DNA from: Goniomonas avonlea
Taxonomy: Eukaryota > Cryptophyceae > Goniomonadida > Goniomonadaceae
Direction: 5' to 3'
Assembly (NCBI GenBank): GCA_003573635.1
Contig: QUTJ01031171.1
Coordinates: 1 to 10,189, forward strand
Length of the DNA: 10,189 nucleotides
The translations under genes were made by a program, and so were the position numbers. Below are positions 1-7,461 of this stretch, piece by piece (position 1 is the first letter of the stretch; each line of letters starts with the position of its first letter). The notes under the pieces are model-generated. The model saw only the letters and a program-made list of their open reading frames with translations. It had not been told where the DNA came from and did no database searches.

Positions 1-3000
1 GCGCGTGTGTGGCGTGGGCGTGGCCATCGCCGTCGCCGCCGCAACTTCTACACTGCGCGCCTCGTGCTCGGTACCAAGTACAGCAGGCTCACGACGCGCC
101 GGGGAATGTCGGTCCACTCGATGTTCCGTGCCTTCCGCCGCATGCCGCGCCGCCACGGCTACTGCCACAAGCTGATCCCGGCCTTCGGTGTGGTGGCTAA
201 CCACCTCCGCGGTATCCATGGTTGCGGCGGGCCCAACCGCAACCTCGCGTACAAGTTCTCCGTGAGCTTCTTCGCCCCCGGTGGCTACCGCTACCGCTTC
301 CGTCTCGGTAACGACTTCGGCCTCGGCGGTGGCGCCATGCTCAACGGCCGCCCCATCGTCAACGCCGCAGGCAGGCGTCTCTGGTGGGGCAGGAACTGGC
401 GCTCCGGCCACGTGCTCTACACCCCTTGGCTCCGGCTTCGCCGTGGTCGCCACCGCCTCACCTGGATCGGTTTCGAGAACTGCTGTGACGGCCCTGCCTC
501 GATGCAGTACCGCATCTGGGGCCGTCGCTGGACCACCGTGACCAAGGCTTCTCTCGAGCGCGACGCTCGCCGCCGCCGCCGCCGCATCTACCGTCGTGTG
601 GGTCGTGCGCCGCGCCTGGTGTTCAGCACCAAGTTCTACTCTGGCTCCATCCCCCGCAACATGGGTGGCCGCGCCGCGCTCTCCAAGTTCCACCACCTGC
701 CTGCTCGCCGCGGTTACTGCGCCAAGCGCGTGTTCACCATGACGCGTCTGTCCAACCACGAACGTGGTCGCAACCGCGGTTGCGGTGGCTACAACAGGAA
801 CATTGGCTACCACTTCCATATCCGCTTTTACGTCCCTCACAGGAAGCGTTGGCGGTTCCGTATCGGGTGGGTGCTGCTCTTTGTTTCGCAGTGTTGAGCA
901 ATTTTATGTGGCACTGTGCGCCCTCCAGTCTCTCGTTAGCACAGCTGTTCTCGTCCTCGTCACGAATGGCATCGGATTAGCCATGGCTTTCACTGCACTC
1001 TTCCTCACGACCCGCCGCACACTCCCTCCTTCTCCCTTTCCGCCCTTCTCCCTCTGACTTGTTCTCTGACTCGTTGCCCACCACAGCTCTGACTTCGGCA
1101 AGGGTGGTGCTGGTCTCCTTGACGGCCGCACCATTGTCAAGCGAATGGGAGTGGATCTCTGGTGGGCATGGAGGTGGCGCAACCGCGCCGTCATGTACAC
1201 TCCGGTGAGTCCTCGTGACATCCGAAACAATAAAAGTTCCTCAGCAAGCACAGCTATGGCGGTGTGAATGCTCTTGGGTACACTGTAATGTCACAACAAT
1301 CCGGCCCCCGAACTGGAGTCTGCGTGTCGGGGGAAAGACAAGCGAGATGGCACGGCACCTAACCCTTCACCGCAGTGGCAATGGATCAACCCGGGCTGGC
1401 ACACCATGACCTGGGTTGGTTTCGAAGGCTGCTGCGACGGGCCTGCGAACCTGCAGTACCGGATCTGGGGCGGTCGGTGGAAGGGCGTCACCTCCCGCAA
1501 CCTGTACCGCGACAGTTACACGAGCGCGCGCCGCCGCCGCCACTATGGGCGCACCCCCAGCCCCCCTCGCGGCTCCCGCTTCGGACTTTCAGCCGAGTAC
1601 TGGCGGTATCCCGAGGCTCACAGGACCATCGGGCGCCTCGGTATCGCACAGCGTGTCTTCACTACCGGCAGTCGTTACATCAACTTCAACCACAACCAGT
1701 TCAACATCCGCCAGAGGCACAAGTGCGTACTTGACCTTTTTTTGGTTGAATAGCTTGCTATCACAACCCGAAAGCCCTGAAGTGTTTTCTGTCTCTGTTT
1801 GTCTGCTTGTCTGCTTGTTTGTCTCTCTCTCATCATCTATCAGGTTTGCCATCCGGTACCGCGCCCGTATTTGGATTGCCCGTCGCGGTGTCTACCGATT
1901 CTATCTCAAGTCAGTGGACGGCTCTCGCCTGTTTGTCGGCAGGCGCATGGTGGTGAGCAACGACCATATCCATCCCATGAGGGAGCGCTCCGGTGCTGTT
2001 CGCCTCAACCCTGGTGAGTCAATTCGCGGGGCGAAATCGTTAGGAAATAGTCGAACCGGGGACAGGGTCCGCCAGGAAATCAGGGTGTGGGGCGCCCTTG
2101 TGTTGTTGCCCCTGCCCTCTCCTCTTGCGAGTTATGTGGCTGCGCGCCTCCTCGTCTCTTTCTCTCTGCCCCTCGTCCTCTTCTCCTCGCCTGTCCTCTC
2201 CTGTTCTCCTATTACATATCTTCTTCCTGACTGCTTGGCCAGGCTGGAACCACATCCGCGTCGAATATTTCCACGGCGTCCGTGGCTGGCCCTTCCTCGC
2301 CCTCTACTGGAAGGGCCCTGGCTTCAGCAAGCGCCTGTGCCAGACATACGGATACGGAAACCGCCCCGTCGCTCGCCGTGGCCGCTACGGCTGGAAGGTC
2401 CAGGTCTGGGGAGCGCGCAACCCGCGCAACCTCGCAGCCATCCCGTGGCGTGCCGCGCCGCGCTTCACGGCGTACCGCACTCTGCCCTTCCTCCACCTCA
2501 CGCACCAGATGGTCCGCCGCTACCTGCGCTCCACTCACAACTTCGGCGCTCGCTTCCTCGGCGCGGTGCACGCATGGCGCGCGGGCACGTACACCTTCTA
2601 CCTCGGGTCCGACGACGGCTCCAAGATGTTTGTCCAGGTCGGGAACAGCTGGCGCCAAGTGATCAACAACGACGGCCTGCACCCCACCCGCTGGCGCACC
2701 GGCCGGTTCCGCCTTCGTCGGGGTTACACCAACATCAAGGTGGAGTTCTTCAACAAGCACGGCCCCTCGTACGTTGGCCTCAAGTGGGCCGGTCCTGGTT
2801 TCGGCCGTCGCATGACGCCTGTGATGCGTCCCCGAGGCCGCGTGCCCACTCCCCCCGCCAACCGCTGCTATGGCCCCGCTCGTGGCGTGCATCGGTAGGT
2901 CCTCGCCACGAGATGCTGACAGATAGCCCACACAAGTCTGAGCCGACTTGCCAGCTCCTTCTCTCTGTCGTTCGCTCTCGCCCTCCCTCCCTCTCTCAGT

Positions 3001-6000
3001 CCCCCCTTCTCCCTCCCCCTCTCTGTCGCTCTTTCGCCCACCCACGCATCCGCAACTAATTGGCAAAACAGCTCTCGCAAGCTCGGTGTGTGCTGCGGCG
3101 TCACCAACGTCAACCAGTGGCGCCGTTACGGTGGCGCCGGCATGTACGTCGACGTCAACATGCGGCACTGCAACTTCGCGCGCACTCCGCGTGTCTTCTC
3201 CACCATGCGCGGTACCAGCCACCACTGGCTCATGTACGGTATGACCTCGCAGTACTCGATGCGCAACACCGGGTTCCGCACCTACATCTACAACAACGGC
3301 ATGTGGAACTGGCGCGCTCGCTTCCGGTACCAGCTGAGTTGGTGCGCGATTGGCAAGCAGCGGCGCGTCACTCCCACATCCAGCGGCTTCTGCTGCGGTA
3401 CCGAGAGCCCCGGTATCTGGCGACGCTACGGAGGCGCTGGGTGAGTGTTGCTCTCTTGTGTGAATACTGTGGCGTTTGGTGAATATGGTGGATTCATTTA
3501 TCTGGGTTCGTTGCGGTGCACTTGGCGTTCTTGACGGCTGTGGAGGCAGTTTCACAGTGACCCGACTCTCACCCCCGTATGCAGCGAGTACGCCGACATC
3601 AACATGCGAAAGTGCAAGTTCTCGGCCACTCCCCAGATCTTCACCTCGCTGTATGGTCGCGGCAACCAGTGGGTCACCCGCGGTTCCTCCTCCACGTACA
3701 GCACCCGGCCTCAGGGCTTCAGGGTGTACTTGTATCGGTGGGCCGTCAACTCTGTGCGCGCCTGGCAGTACTCGCTCCATTGGTGCGCTGTCGGTCCCAC
3801 GAGGGCGCCGCGCCGCAGCTCTGGGTACCCTTGTAAGTGCCCCCACCCTTTCTGTGTCTTCGTCGTTTTCCCCTCGCTCCCCGGCTTGGATTCTCTCCCT
3901 CTCCCTCGCCTCTCTCCCTCTCTCTCCCTCTCTCTCTGCGCCCCCCCCCCCCTCGCTCAGCCGCCGTCTGGATCCTTCCTCTGTGTGTGTTGTCCCGAGG
4001 TCGTGGGGAGTAACGCCCGCAAACAGGCAACGGTGCCCGCATGCTCACCCGCGGGCGTACAACCAACAACTTTGGCCGCGTCTGTTGTGGAACGACCTCA
4101 TACAGAGGCTGGCGCCAGTACGGCTCTCATGGTGTCTACCGCCGCGTCAACACGGCTCGCTGTCGGTTCAGCCGCAACGTGTGGTACTTCTCGCAGGTCA
4201 AGGGTAACTCCCACCAGTGGGTCAACACGGGCATGAACTCCATCTACAGCGCCAACCGCGTTGGATTTGGCGTGTACCAGCACTCGAGGTTTCACAGAAT
4301 TCCTGCCGCGCACGCTACTGCCTGGCGGTGCGTTGCTGCTTCGGTTTCGTGTTTGAGCTTTTGTCCAACTGAGCTTGGTGCTGTATCCAAAACACGAGTC
4401 TGTGATCGTGGACGGTGATGCCTGGTGACTGACCAAGGACACGCAGTCTGTAACTCCAACCGGGGCGGGGGAGGGAGAAGAGAGTGAGAGAGGGAGGGGG
4501 GGAAGAGAGCGCGCGAGAAGGGGAGAAGAGCGGAGGGGGTGACCGTAACTCACATCGTCCCACCAGGTGGCAGCTTGTGTGGTGCGGTGTCGACCGTGGC
4601 CGTGCCTCCCGCACTGTGCGCCGCCCGCCCGGGTACCACCTCCGCGGTCAAATCAAAAATGCCGTCAACGGACACCGCTGGACGGGCGCCCTCCACATCA
4701 AGGCGACCCGCAACTCCTGGGCCAAGATCGCGACTAGCCAGGAGTGCGCGGGTGCTGAGCGCTTCATCGGCCGGATGTCGCTCGCGCGGTGCCAGGCGCG
4801 GTGCGACAGGACGAGTGGGTGTGTGGCCGTGGACTACGGCAAGGGCAGCGCGCGCATGCGATGCTACTTGGTGCGCAACGGGTGCCGCAGACTGGTCAGG
4901 AACGGGCGCTACGATGCGTACAAGCGCACTGGAGGCGCACACAGTGAGTCGCTTTTCCGCCTCATCTTCTCTTGCGTTGTATGCCCAGATAATTCTTGAT
5001 GCACATGCATGGGACTCGCACCACAGACACACGCACGCTCACCGCAGACACGCTCTCGTCCTTTCGCTGTTGCACCGTCGCGCGCGCGCTCTCTCATGTG
5101 CATCCCTCTGTGCTGCCGGGGCTACTCGATAGTGGTTTACGCTAGGGCTACTCGATAGTGGTTTACGCTAGCGTTGAAATTCCGATAGTCAACGATACTC
5201 AGCGACACACAACAACATTTCTGTTGGGCTCTGAGCTGAGCTCTGCCGGCGCGGCCTGTCCAAGGCTAACGTGCGCCTCCAGCTCGCACTGGCGCCGTCC
5301 GCGGGGGGCGGTACGACATCTCCGGCATGGTGCCCGGCAAGTATACCGTCAAGGTGTGGGGCGCCGGGATCTGTGCCTTCGAGGGGACTGTCCGCATTTT
5401 GCGCGGCCACGCCACTTTCAATATCAACGTGTCGCCAACCCTCAGGGGCCGCCAGGTGCGGTCTTGATGCTGCACGCAAGCACGGCTGTGTTGATCTCTT
5501 GTCAGTCACCAATGTACCCCAACCCACGCACACGCACACACTCCACCACTTTTACCTAATACCCCCCAAAAAAAAACAGAAACCTTGAGTGAGTGCGCGA
5601 GTGTCTCACAAACTGCCACGTTCGACTCGCGTGCCCCCCCCCGCCCTGATCTCCTAACTCCTCCCCCGCAGCTCCGCATTGTCCTCACATGGGGCTCCCA
5701 GCCTCGGGACTTGGACTCGCATTTGCAGAGTCCCAACCGCTGCAAAACGTACTATCGCAACCGCAGCGGGTGCACCGGCGTTACTCTGGACCGCGACGTG
5801 ACAGGCGGTTACGGGCCAGAGACCATGACCATTCACCGGGTGAGTGTCTGGACACGCACACGAGTGTCTGGACACGCACACAACATCGCGCGCACACGCA
5901 GAGAGAGAAGAGAGCAGGGAGAACAAGGTATTGCCGCTGGAGGGGGGGAGGGAGCGACACCGAGAGAGGAGAGAGCGGAGAGAGAACGAGAGCGAGGGAG

Positions 6001-6593
6001 TGCACACTGACACCTCCTCGCAGCCATTGAATGGCTGGTACCGCTATCGCGTTCACAACTACTCCCGCGTTAATGCTAACATCATGCGGCACGGTGTGTC
6101 GAATACTCCGGCCACTGTCACCGTTTATAAGGGGTGCAGACGTCGTGTCTTCATCTGCGGGCGGGACGGAGACATCAACACCAGGACCCACTAGTGCGTG
6201 ACTGTTTGCGCGTCGCTCGTTGCTCTTTGTCGTTGCTCTTTGCGCTTGTCGCTCGTTCATGTCGTCCTCAGGGTTTTCTCTCTCTCGCTGTGTTTCAACG
6301 TCCCTCTCGCCCTTGTTCGGGACGCTTGGCTTGTCTCCATCTCGCTGCGTTGTCCAAACGGTGTCCTCCTCCCTCTCCCCCCCTCTTGTCGCTCGTTCAT
6401 CTCTGTTTTCCCACATCGGCCCCTCTGTCCGTGCCGCTTGGCATCTCGCCCCCCCGCTCTCCTCACCTTCTCCTCCCCTGAGCCTCCTCTCCTTCCTGGA
6501 GCCGTCGACGAAGTGTATGCTAACGCTGTATTCCGCAGCTGGGATGTGTTCGACTACAACGGGGGCACTGGTGTTATCCGCCGCCACCGCTGA
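1..6593 (+). CDS. Large multi-exon modular extracellular protein (5'-partial)
   Basis: Thirteen exons join without a frame break: 1-866, 1087-1204, 1376-1722, 1844-2013, 2243-2894, 3072-3440, 3585-3832, 4027-4327, 4567-4943, 5283-5455, 5672-5839, 6024-6193, 6539-6593 (4014 nt, 1337 residues, TGA at 6591). All twelve introns are GT-AG, 121-345 bp, mostly with GTG donors (GTGAGT, GTGCGT) and CT-rich acceptors. Exon 1 is open from base 1, so the start and any signal peptide lie upstream. Module order by residue: CCDG repeats 21-175 and 206-365, PA14 397-528 and 551-687, H-lectin-like repeats 725-812, 825-911 and 943-1033, PAN/Apple-like 1075-1143, CnaB-like 1151-1207, YfaP-like 1208-1337. Joins were chosen because repeat alignments and family motifs run unbroken through them. 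Abundant cysteines and sugar-binding-type modules suggest a secreted or surface adhesin or matrix protein (inference). The protein is very basic, with Arg tracts between early modules. Exon structure is strongly supported; the biological role is not. Confidence 0.5.
61..525 (+). other. GFE-x-CCDG module, repeat 1 (residues 21-175)
   Basis: First copy of a ~155-residue repeat, encoded without introns. Landmarks are RHGYC, the GCGGPNRN turn, DFGLGGGAMLNGR, LWW, LYTPW, and WIGFENCCDG with CCDG at residues 161-164. From memory, a comparable pattern (DFG.GG..LDG, a WW pair, then GFE-x-CCDG) occurs in bacterial secreted proteins, including a CCXG-type PEP-CTERM group; I could not verify this. It probably folds as a beta-rich domain with disulfides. 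The binding partner is unknown. Poly-Arg stretches flank it at residues 10-14 and 190-195. Confidence 0.5.
616..1486 (+). other. GFE-x-CCDG module, repeat 2 (residues 206-365)
   Basis: Second copy of the module, split over exons 1-3. It keeps RRGYC, GCGGYNRN, the DFGKGG motif, LLDGR, LWW, MYTPW, and WVGFEGCCDG with CCDG at residues 347-350, 186 residues after the first. Introns 867-1086 (GTGGGT donor) and 1205-1375 (GTGAGT) interrupt it just before the DFG motif and between YTP and W. Alignment with the intronless first copy fixes both splice junctions: the joined reading is RFRIGSDFGKGG and YTPWQW. The paralogous copies therefore differ in intron content. Confidence 0.5.
1574..2325 (+). other. 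PA14 domain 1 (residues 395-528)
   Basis: A PA14-type beta-barrel module encoded by exons 3-5 (introns 1723-1843 and 2014-2242). Visible hallmarks are GLSAEYW at the start, GVYRFYLKSVDGSRLFV at about 461-475 (the usual 'Y.F.l.sdDGs.lfvdg' strand pair), a Asn-Asp/His segment, GWNHIRVEYFHG, and the closing LYWKGPGF at 521-528. The acidic pair common before DGS is reduced to Val-Asp (468-469), so the Ca-binding pair known from PA14 lectins such as the yeast flocculins is altered. PA14 domains commonly bind carbohydrate in adhesins and glycosidases; whether this one does is unknown. Confidence 0.5.
2392..2802 (+). other. PA14 domain 2 (residues 551-687)
   Basis: A second PA14 module lies wholly in exon 5. 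It opens with WKVQVWG, has GTYTFYLGSDDGSKMFV with the canonical Asp-Asp-Gly-Ser at 624-627, then NNDGLHP, GYTNIKVEFFNK and the closing LKWAGPGF (GPGF at 684-687). Unlike the first PA14 domain it keeps the full DDGS motif. That makes it the better candidate for a metal-dependent sugar-binding site, by analogy with flocculin-type PA14 domains (inference). A proline-rich linker (PRGRVPTPP) separates it from the lectin-like repeats. Confidence 0.5.
3091..3354 (+). other. H-type-lectin-like Cys-Cys-Gly repeat A (residues 725-812)
   Basis: First of three ~90-residue repeats, all within exon 6, whose start at 3072 follows intron 2895-3071. The pattern is CCG, WRRYGGAG, NMRHCNF, TPRVFSTMRG, HHW, TGFRTYIYNN and LSWCAIG. 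The '(T)P.vf.s..G...hw...g...Y....GF.vy' series ending in W-x-A-(I/V)-G matches my recollection of the H-type lectin fold (Helix pomatia agglutinin/discoidin family). The paired N-terminal cysteines, NMRHC and WC are additions common to all three copies. Family assignment is moderate; the repeat itself is certain. Confidence 0.5.
3391..3795 (+). other. H-type-lectin-like Cys-Cys-Gly repeat B (residues 825-911)
   Basis: Second copy, split between exons 6 and 7 by intron 3441-3584 (GTGAGT donor), which falls right after WRRYGGAG. It retains CCG, NMRKCKF, TPQIFTSLYG, NQW, QGFRVYLYR and LHWCAVG. The joined reading GGAGEYADINMRKC lines up with repeat A, which has no intron there and so confirms the splice. 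A short Arg/Ser linker leads to exon 8 through a phase-1 intron (3833-4026, GTAAGT). Confidence 0.5.
3833..4026 (+). other. Intron 7 with homopolymer C tract and decoy acceptor
   Basis: GTAAGT donor at 3833, then CT-rich microsatellite-like DNA (3893-3940), a run of 12 C (3941-3952) and an AG at 3959-3960 that looks like the ideal acceptor. Using that AG would hit an in-frame TAA near 4011. The weaker AAACAG at 4021-4026 is supported instead: it restores T+GC = Cys and leaves an open frame into lectin-like repeat C. Splicing here must skip a strong-looking proximal site. Confidence 0.5.
4083..4594 (+). other. H-type-lectin-like Cys-Cys-Gly repeat C (residues 943-1033)
   Basis: Third copy over exons 8 and 9: CCGTTS, WRQYGSHG, NTARCRF, WYFSQVKG, HQW, VGFGVYQH, then after intron 4328-4566 WQLVWCGVD. 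The donor GTGCGT at 4328 and acceptor at 4566 restore CG+G = Arg and place the WC motif where repeats A and B have it. Reading through the donor instead lengthens exon 8 into low-complexity translation. This copy is the most divergent: Gly-Val-Asp replaces Ala-Ile/Val-Gly, and the strand before the intron is less similar. Confidence 0.5.
4328..4566 (+). other. Intron 8 with purine-rich GA/GGGA tract
   Basis: GTGCGT donor and CACCAG acceptor. Positions 4459-4540 are almost pure purine (GAGAGAG, GGGGG and GAAG runs) on the coding strand, the opposite of the pyrimidine-rich character of most other introns here. The stretch next to the acceptor is correspondingly poor in pyrimidine, apart from the last ~18 bases. 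Confidence 0.5.
4718..4924 (+). other. PAN/Apple-like six-cysteine domain (residues 1075-1143)
   Basis: Exon 9 encodes six cysteines at residues 1084, 1099, 1103, 1109, 1123 and 1130. They lie in the series ECAG, MSLARCQARC, GCVAVDYGKG, RCYLVRNGC. The 'S...C...C....C.a..y.......C.l' spacing is that of PAN/Apple domains, which mediate protein-protein or protein-carbohydrate contacts in secreted proteins. It is preceded by a 40-residue basic linker and followed by a phase-1 junction into exon 10. Assignment is by cysteine spacing only. Confidence 0.5.
5119..5170 (+). repeat. Perfect 26-bp tandem duplication in intron 9
   Basis: Units 5119-5144 and 5145-5170 are identical and begin GGGCTACTCGATAGTGG. 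They lie inside intron 9 (4944-5282, 339 bp, GTGAGT donor), one of the two longest introns. Perfect identity implies a recent event or correction. Confidence 0.5.
5283..5455 (+). other. Exon 10: carboxypeptidase-regulatory/CnaB-like beta module (residues 1151-1207)
   Basis: The exon starts after CCTCCAG at 5282, giving A+CT = Thr then RTGAVRGGRYDISGMVPG. The G-x-Y-x-(I/V)-x-G-M-x-P-G-K-Y-T-V-x-V-x-G pattern, followed by alternating hydrophobic strands (TVRILRGHATFNINV), is that of small transthyretin-like/CnaB-type domains, known as stalks or spacers. The exon ends in phase 0 at 5455 with a GTGCGG donor. It abuts the YfaP-like module, so it may be a stalk for it (inference). It is short for the family, so one strand may be missing or contributed by exon 9. 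Confidence 0.5.
5842..5881 (+). repeat. Perfect 20-bp tandem duplication at an intron donor
   Basis: Two identical units, GAGTGTCTGGACACGCACAC at 5842-5861 and 5862-5881, start two bases inside the donor (GT at 5840-5841) of intron 11 (5840-6023). The second unit lacks the leading GGT, so it does not form a second GT donor. The unit contains a short inverted repeat (GTGTCTGGACAC). Purine-rich GA sequence follows until about 6000. Confidence 0.5.
6194..6538 (+). other. Intron 12, long CT-rich last intron
   Basis: At 345 bp this is the largest intron in the gene. The GTGCGT donor overlaps an in-frame TAG (6192-6194), and the acceptor is TTCCGCAG. TA+C gives Tyr and the joined reading HYWDVFDYN fits the C-terminal family motif. 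The intron is mostly C/T (CTCGTTCAT and CTCTCC runs). An open frame runs through its 3' half into exon 13 but looks like low-complexity Ser/Leu/Pro translation. Confidence 0.5.
6539..6593 (+). other. Terminal exon 13 (copy 1)
   Basis: The exon encodes the end of the YfaP-like module, (Y)WDVFDYNGGTGVIRRHR then TGA. The segment from the acceptor CCGCAG to AAAA (6533-6625) reappears at 6746-6832 with one 6-bp gap and two substitutions. Its last ~28 coding bases are also the core of the family 1 repeat scattered over the next 2.5 kb. Confidence 0.5.
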
Positions 6594-6745
6594 TACTAGT
6601 GACGACAATGAAATTAGTTTGAAAAGTCCCGCTTCTTTGTCCCACGCGCTTGCAAACCGGCGCTCAACTGGGAAACGAAAAACCCAAAGCAACTCTTTTT
6701 CATTGCTTTCGATACCGTTGATCGTCAGAGCTTCTAGCACTCGAG
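6566..6745 (+). repeat. Family 1 repeat, copy 1 (overlaps the coding end)
   Basis: Long form of the element. Its core runs from CACTGGTGTTATCCGCC through the TGA, ACTAGTGACGAC and TGAAATTAGTTTGAAA. Its tail contains GCGCTTGCAAACCG, GGGAAACGAAAAA and TTTCATTGCTT, ending near CTTCTAGCACTC. It starts within the last exon and covers the presumed 3' UTR. Confidence 0.5.
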
Positions 6746-6832
6746 CCGCAGCTGGGATGACTACAACGGGGGCACTGGTGTTATCCGCTGCCACCGCTGA
6801 TACTACTGACGACAATGAAATTAGTTTGAAAA
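6746..6832 (+). other. Duplicated, still-open terminal exon (copy 2, exon body 6752-6800)
   Basis: A near-identical copy of exon 13 lies 213 bp downstream. It includes CCGCAG as acceptor, and the exon would be 6752-6800 with TGA at 6798-6800. Spliced from the same donor at 6194 it gives (Y)WDDYNGGTGVIRCHR: the 6-bp gap removes Val-Phe in frame and one Arg becomes Cys. Frame and stop are intact, so it could serve as an alternative last exon. The upstream sequence has only a weak pyrimidine tract. It may equally be an unused duplicate. Confidence 0.5.
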
Positions 6833-6962
6833 TCCTGCTTGTTCTATCACACCTGCTCCCGCATTGATGCGTGCGCTTGCAAACTGCCATCAAATTGGTA
6901 AGAAAACCAAATCAACTCTCTTTCATTGCTTGTGATACCGTTAAGAGAGAGGTTCTAGCGAG
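6773..6962 (+). repeat. Family 1 repeat, copy 2
   Basis: Long form, continuous with the duplicated exon. The tail (GCGCTTGCAAACTGCC, AACTCTCTTTCATTGCTTG, GGTTCTAGCGAGC) is clearly more diverged from copy 1 than the exon part. A 3' core fragment (ACTGAAATTAGTTTGAAA) follows at 6964-6993, so further units are fused behind it. Confidence 0.5.
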
Positions 6963-7010
6963 CACTACACTGAAATTAGTTTGAAATGTCCCAGAATAAT
7001 GCCAATTCGC

Positions 7011-7057
7011 TGCACGTAGCTAGGTGTTATCCACCGGCGCCACCGCTGAGACTAGTG
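7011..7057 (+). repeat. Family 1 repeat, truncated copy
   Basis: TGCACGTAGCTAGGTGTTATCC, then CGCCACCGCTGAGACTAGTG: the core without the ACGACACTGAAATTAG end. It is preceded by AATGCCAATTCGC, a flank shared with other copies (7593, 8756, 8853). Confidence 0.5.
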
Positions 7058-7059
7058 CC

Positions 7060-7461
7060 TGTAGCTTCCTGTATTTGGTACAATTAACGTATTAAAATCA
7101 GAGGCTGGTTTAATTATTTGGCTGGTACGCCGTGACGGCGAACCTGCGTTGATTATACTTTCGTCCCCCCCTTAATTATTTAATATAGCGCTTCTCTTCA
7201 GCTCCCCATTAAACTCTCAGATGCATGCGCGCACTCTGCAAATTATCTGCAATTCACCCGTGGTTTTCCCTTTGATCATTTGCATGTTATTTATAATTAA
7301 GCGCAACGAATCCGTCCAGCGATTTCCTGCCCGGCTGTGTACCCCGGCTGTACCGATCATATATTGTCTTTGGAGCCTCATGGCCTTTGTTTCTGTACAT
7401 ATATGCAAAGACTATAGAACGTGCCGGGCCGTATCAGCCGCCCGGCTTGTATTCATACCAG
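7060..7461. other. AT-rich stretch without a recognised gene
   Basis: Base composition falls sharply from the coding region (TTAATTATTT, ATTTATAATTAAGC and similar). A 117-codon open frame (7221-7574, +) crosses it, but it ends inside a repeat copy and shows no recognisable domain or the GC-rich codon use of the genes. I see nothing else in it. Confidence 0.5.

Larger units (their letters stand above)
5672..6593 (+). other. C-terminal YfaP/DUF2135-like module (residues 1208-1337)
   Basis: Exons 11-13 (5672-5839, 6024-6193, 6539-6593) encode LRIVLTWGSQPRDLDSHL, a Cys pair at NRC and SGC, LDRDVTGGYGPETMTIHR, GWYRYRVHNYS, VTVYKGC and, after the last intron, YWDVFDYNGGTG. From memory, this order (LTWG..P.DLDSHL, LD.D...G.GPE, G.Y.y.V..Y, V.vY, W.VFD..G..G) characterises YfaP/DUF2135-like extracellular modules that often follow a carboxypeptidase-regulatory-like domain. 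No function is established. The last nine residues and the stop lie within a sequence repeated downstream. Confidence 0.5.

Noticed and set aside
1-200. Start codon of the large protein inside the window
   Set aside because: Exon 1 is open from base 1, and the first in-frame ATG (residue 36) falls inside the first repeat module, so the gene must begin upstream.
1416-3059. 547-codon open frame on the plus strand in another frame
   Set aside because: It crosses introns 3-5 without respecting splice sites, and its translation is low complexity. The correct frame in the same exons shows PA14 and repeat motifs.
2212-3846. 544-codon open frame on the minus strand
   Set aside because: It runs antisense across exons 5-7 and three introns of the plus gene. 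The translation is Ala/Arg/Val-rich with no domain pattern, as expected from GC-rich codon bias on the other strand.
5119-5170. Possible CRISPR-like or regulatory array
   Set aside because: Only two adjacent units with no spacer, inside a spliceosomal intron. It is a simple tandem duplication.
5781-6893. 370-codon open frame on the minus strand
   Set aside because: It is made of antisense exon sequence, CT-rich intron 12 and two family 1 repeat copies. The repeated SxVSAVAADNTSAPVV translation is a product of the DNA repeat, not evidence of a protein.
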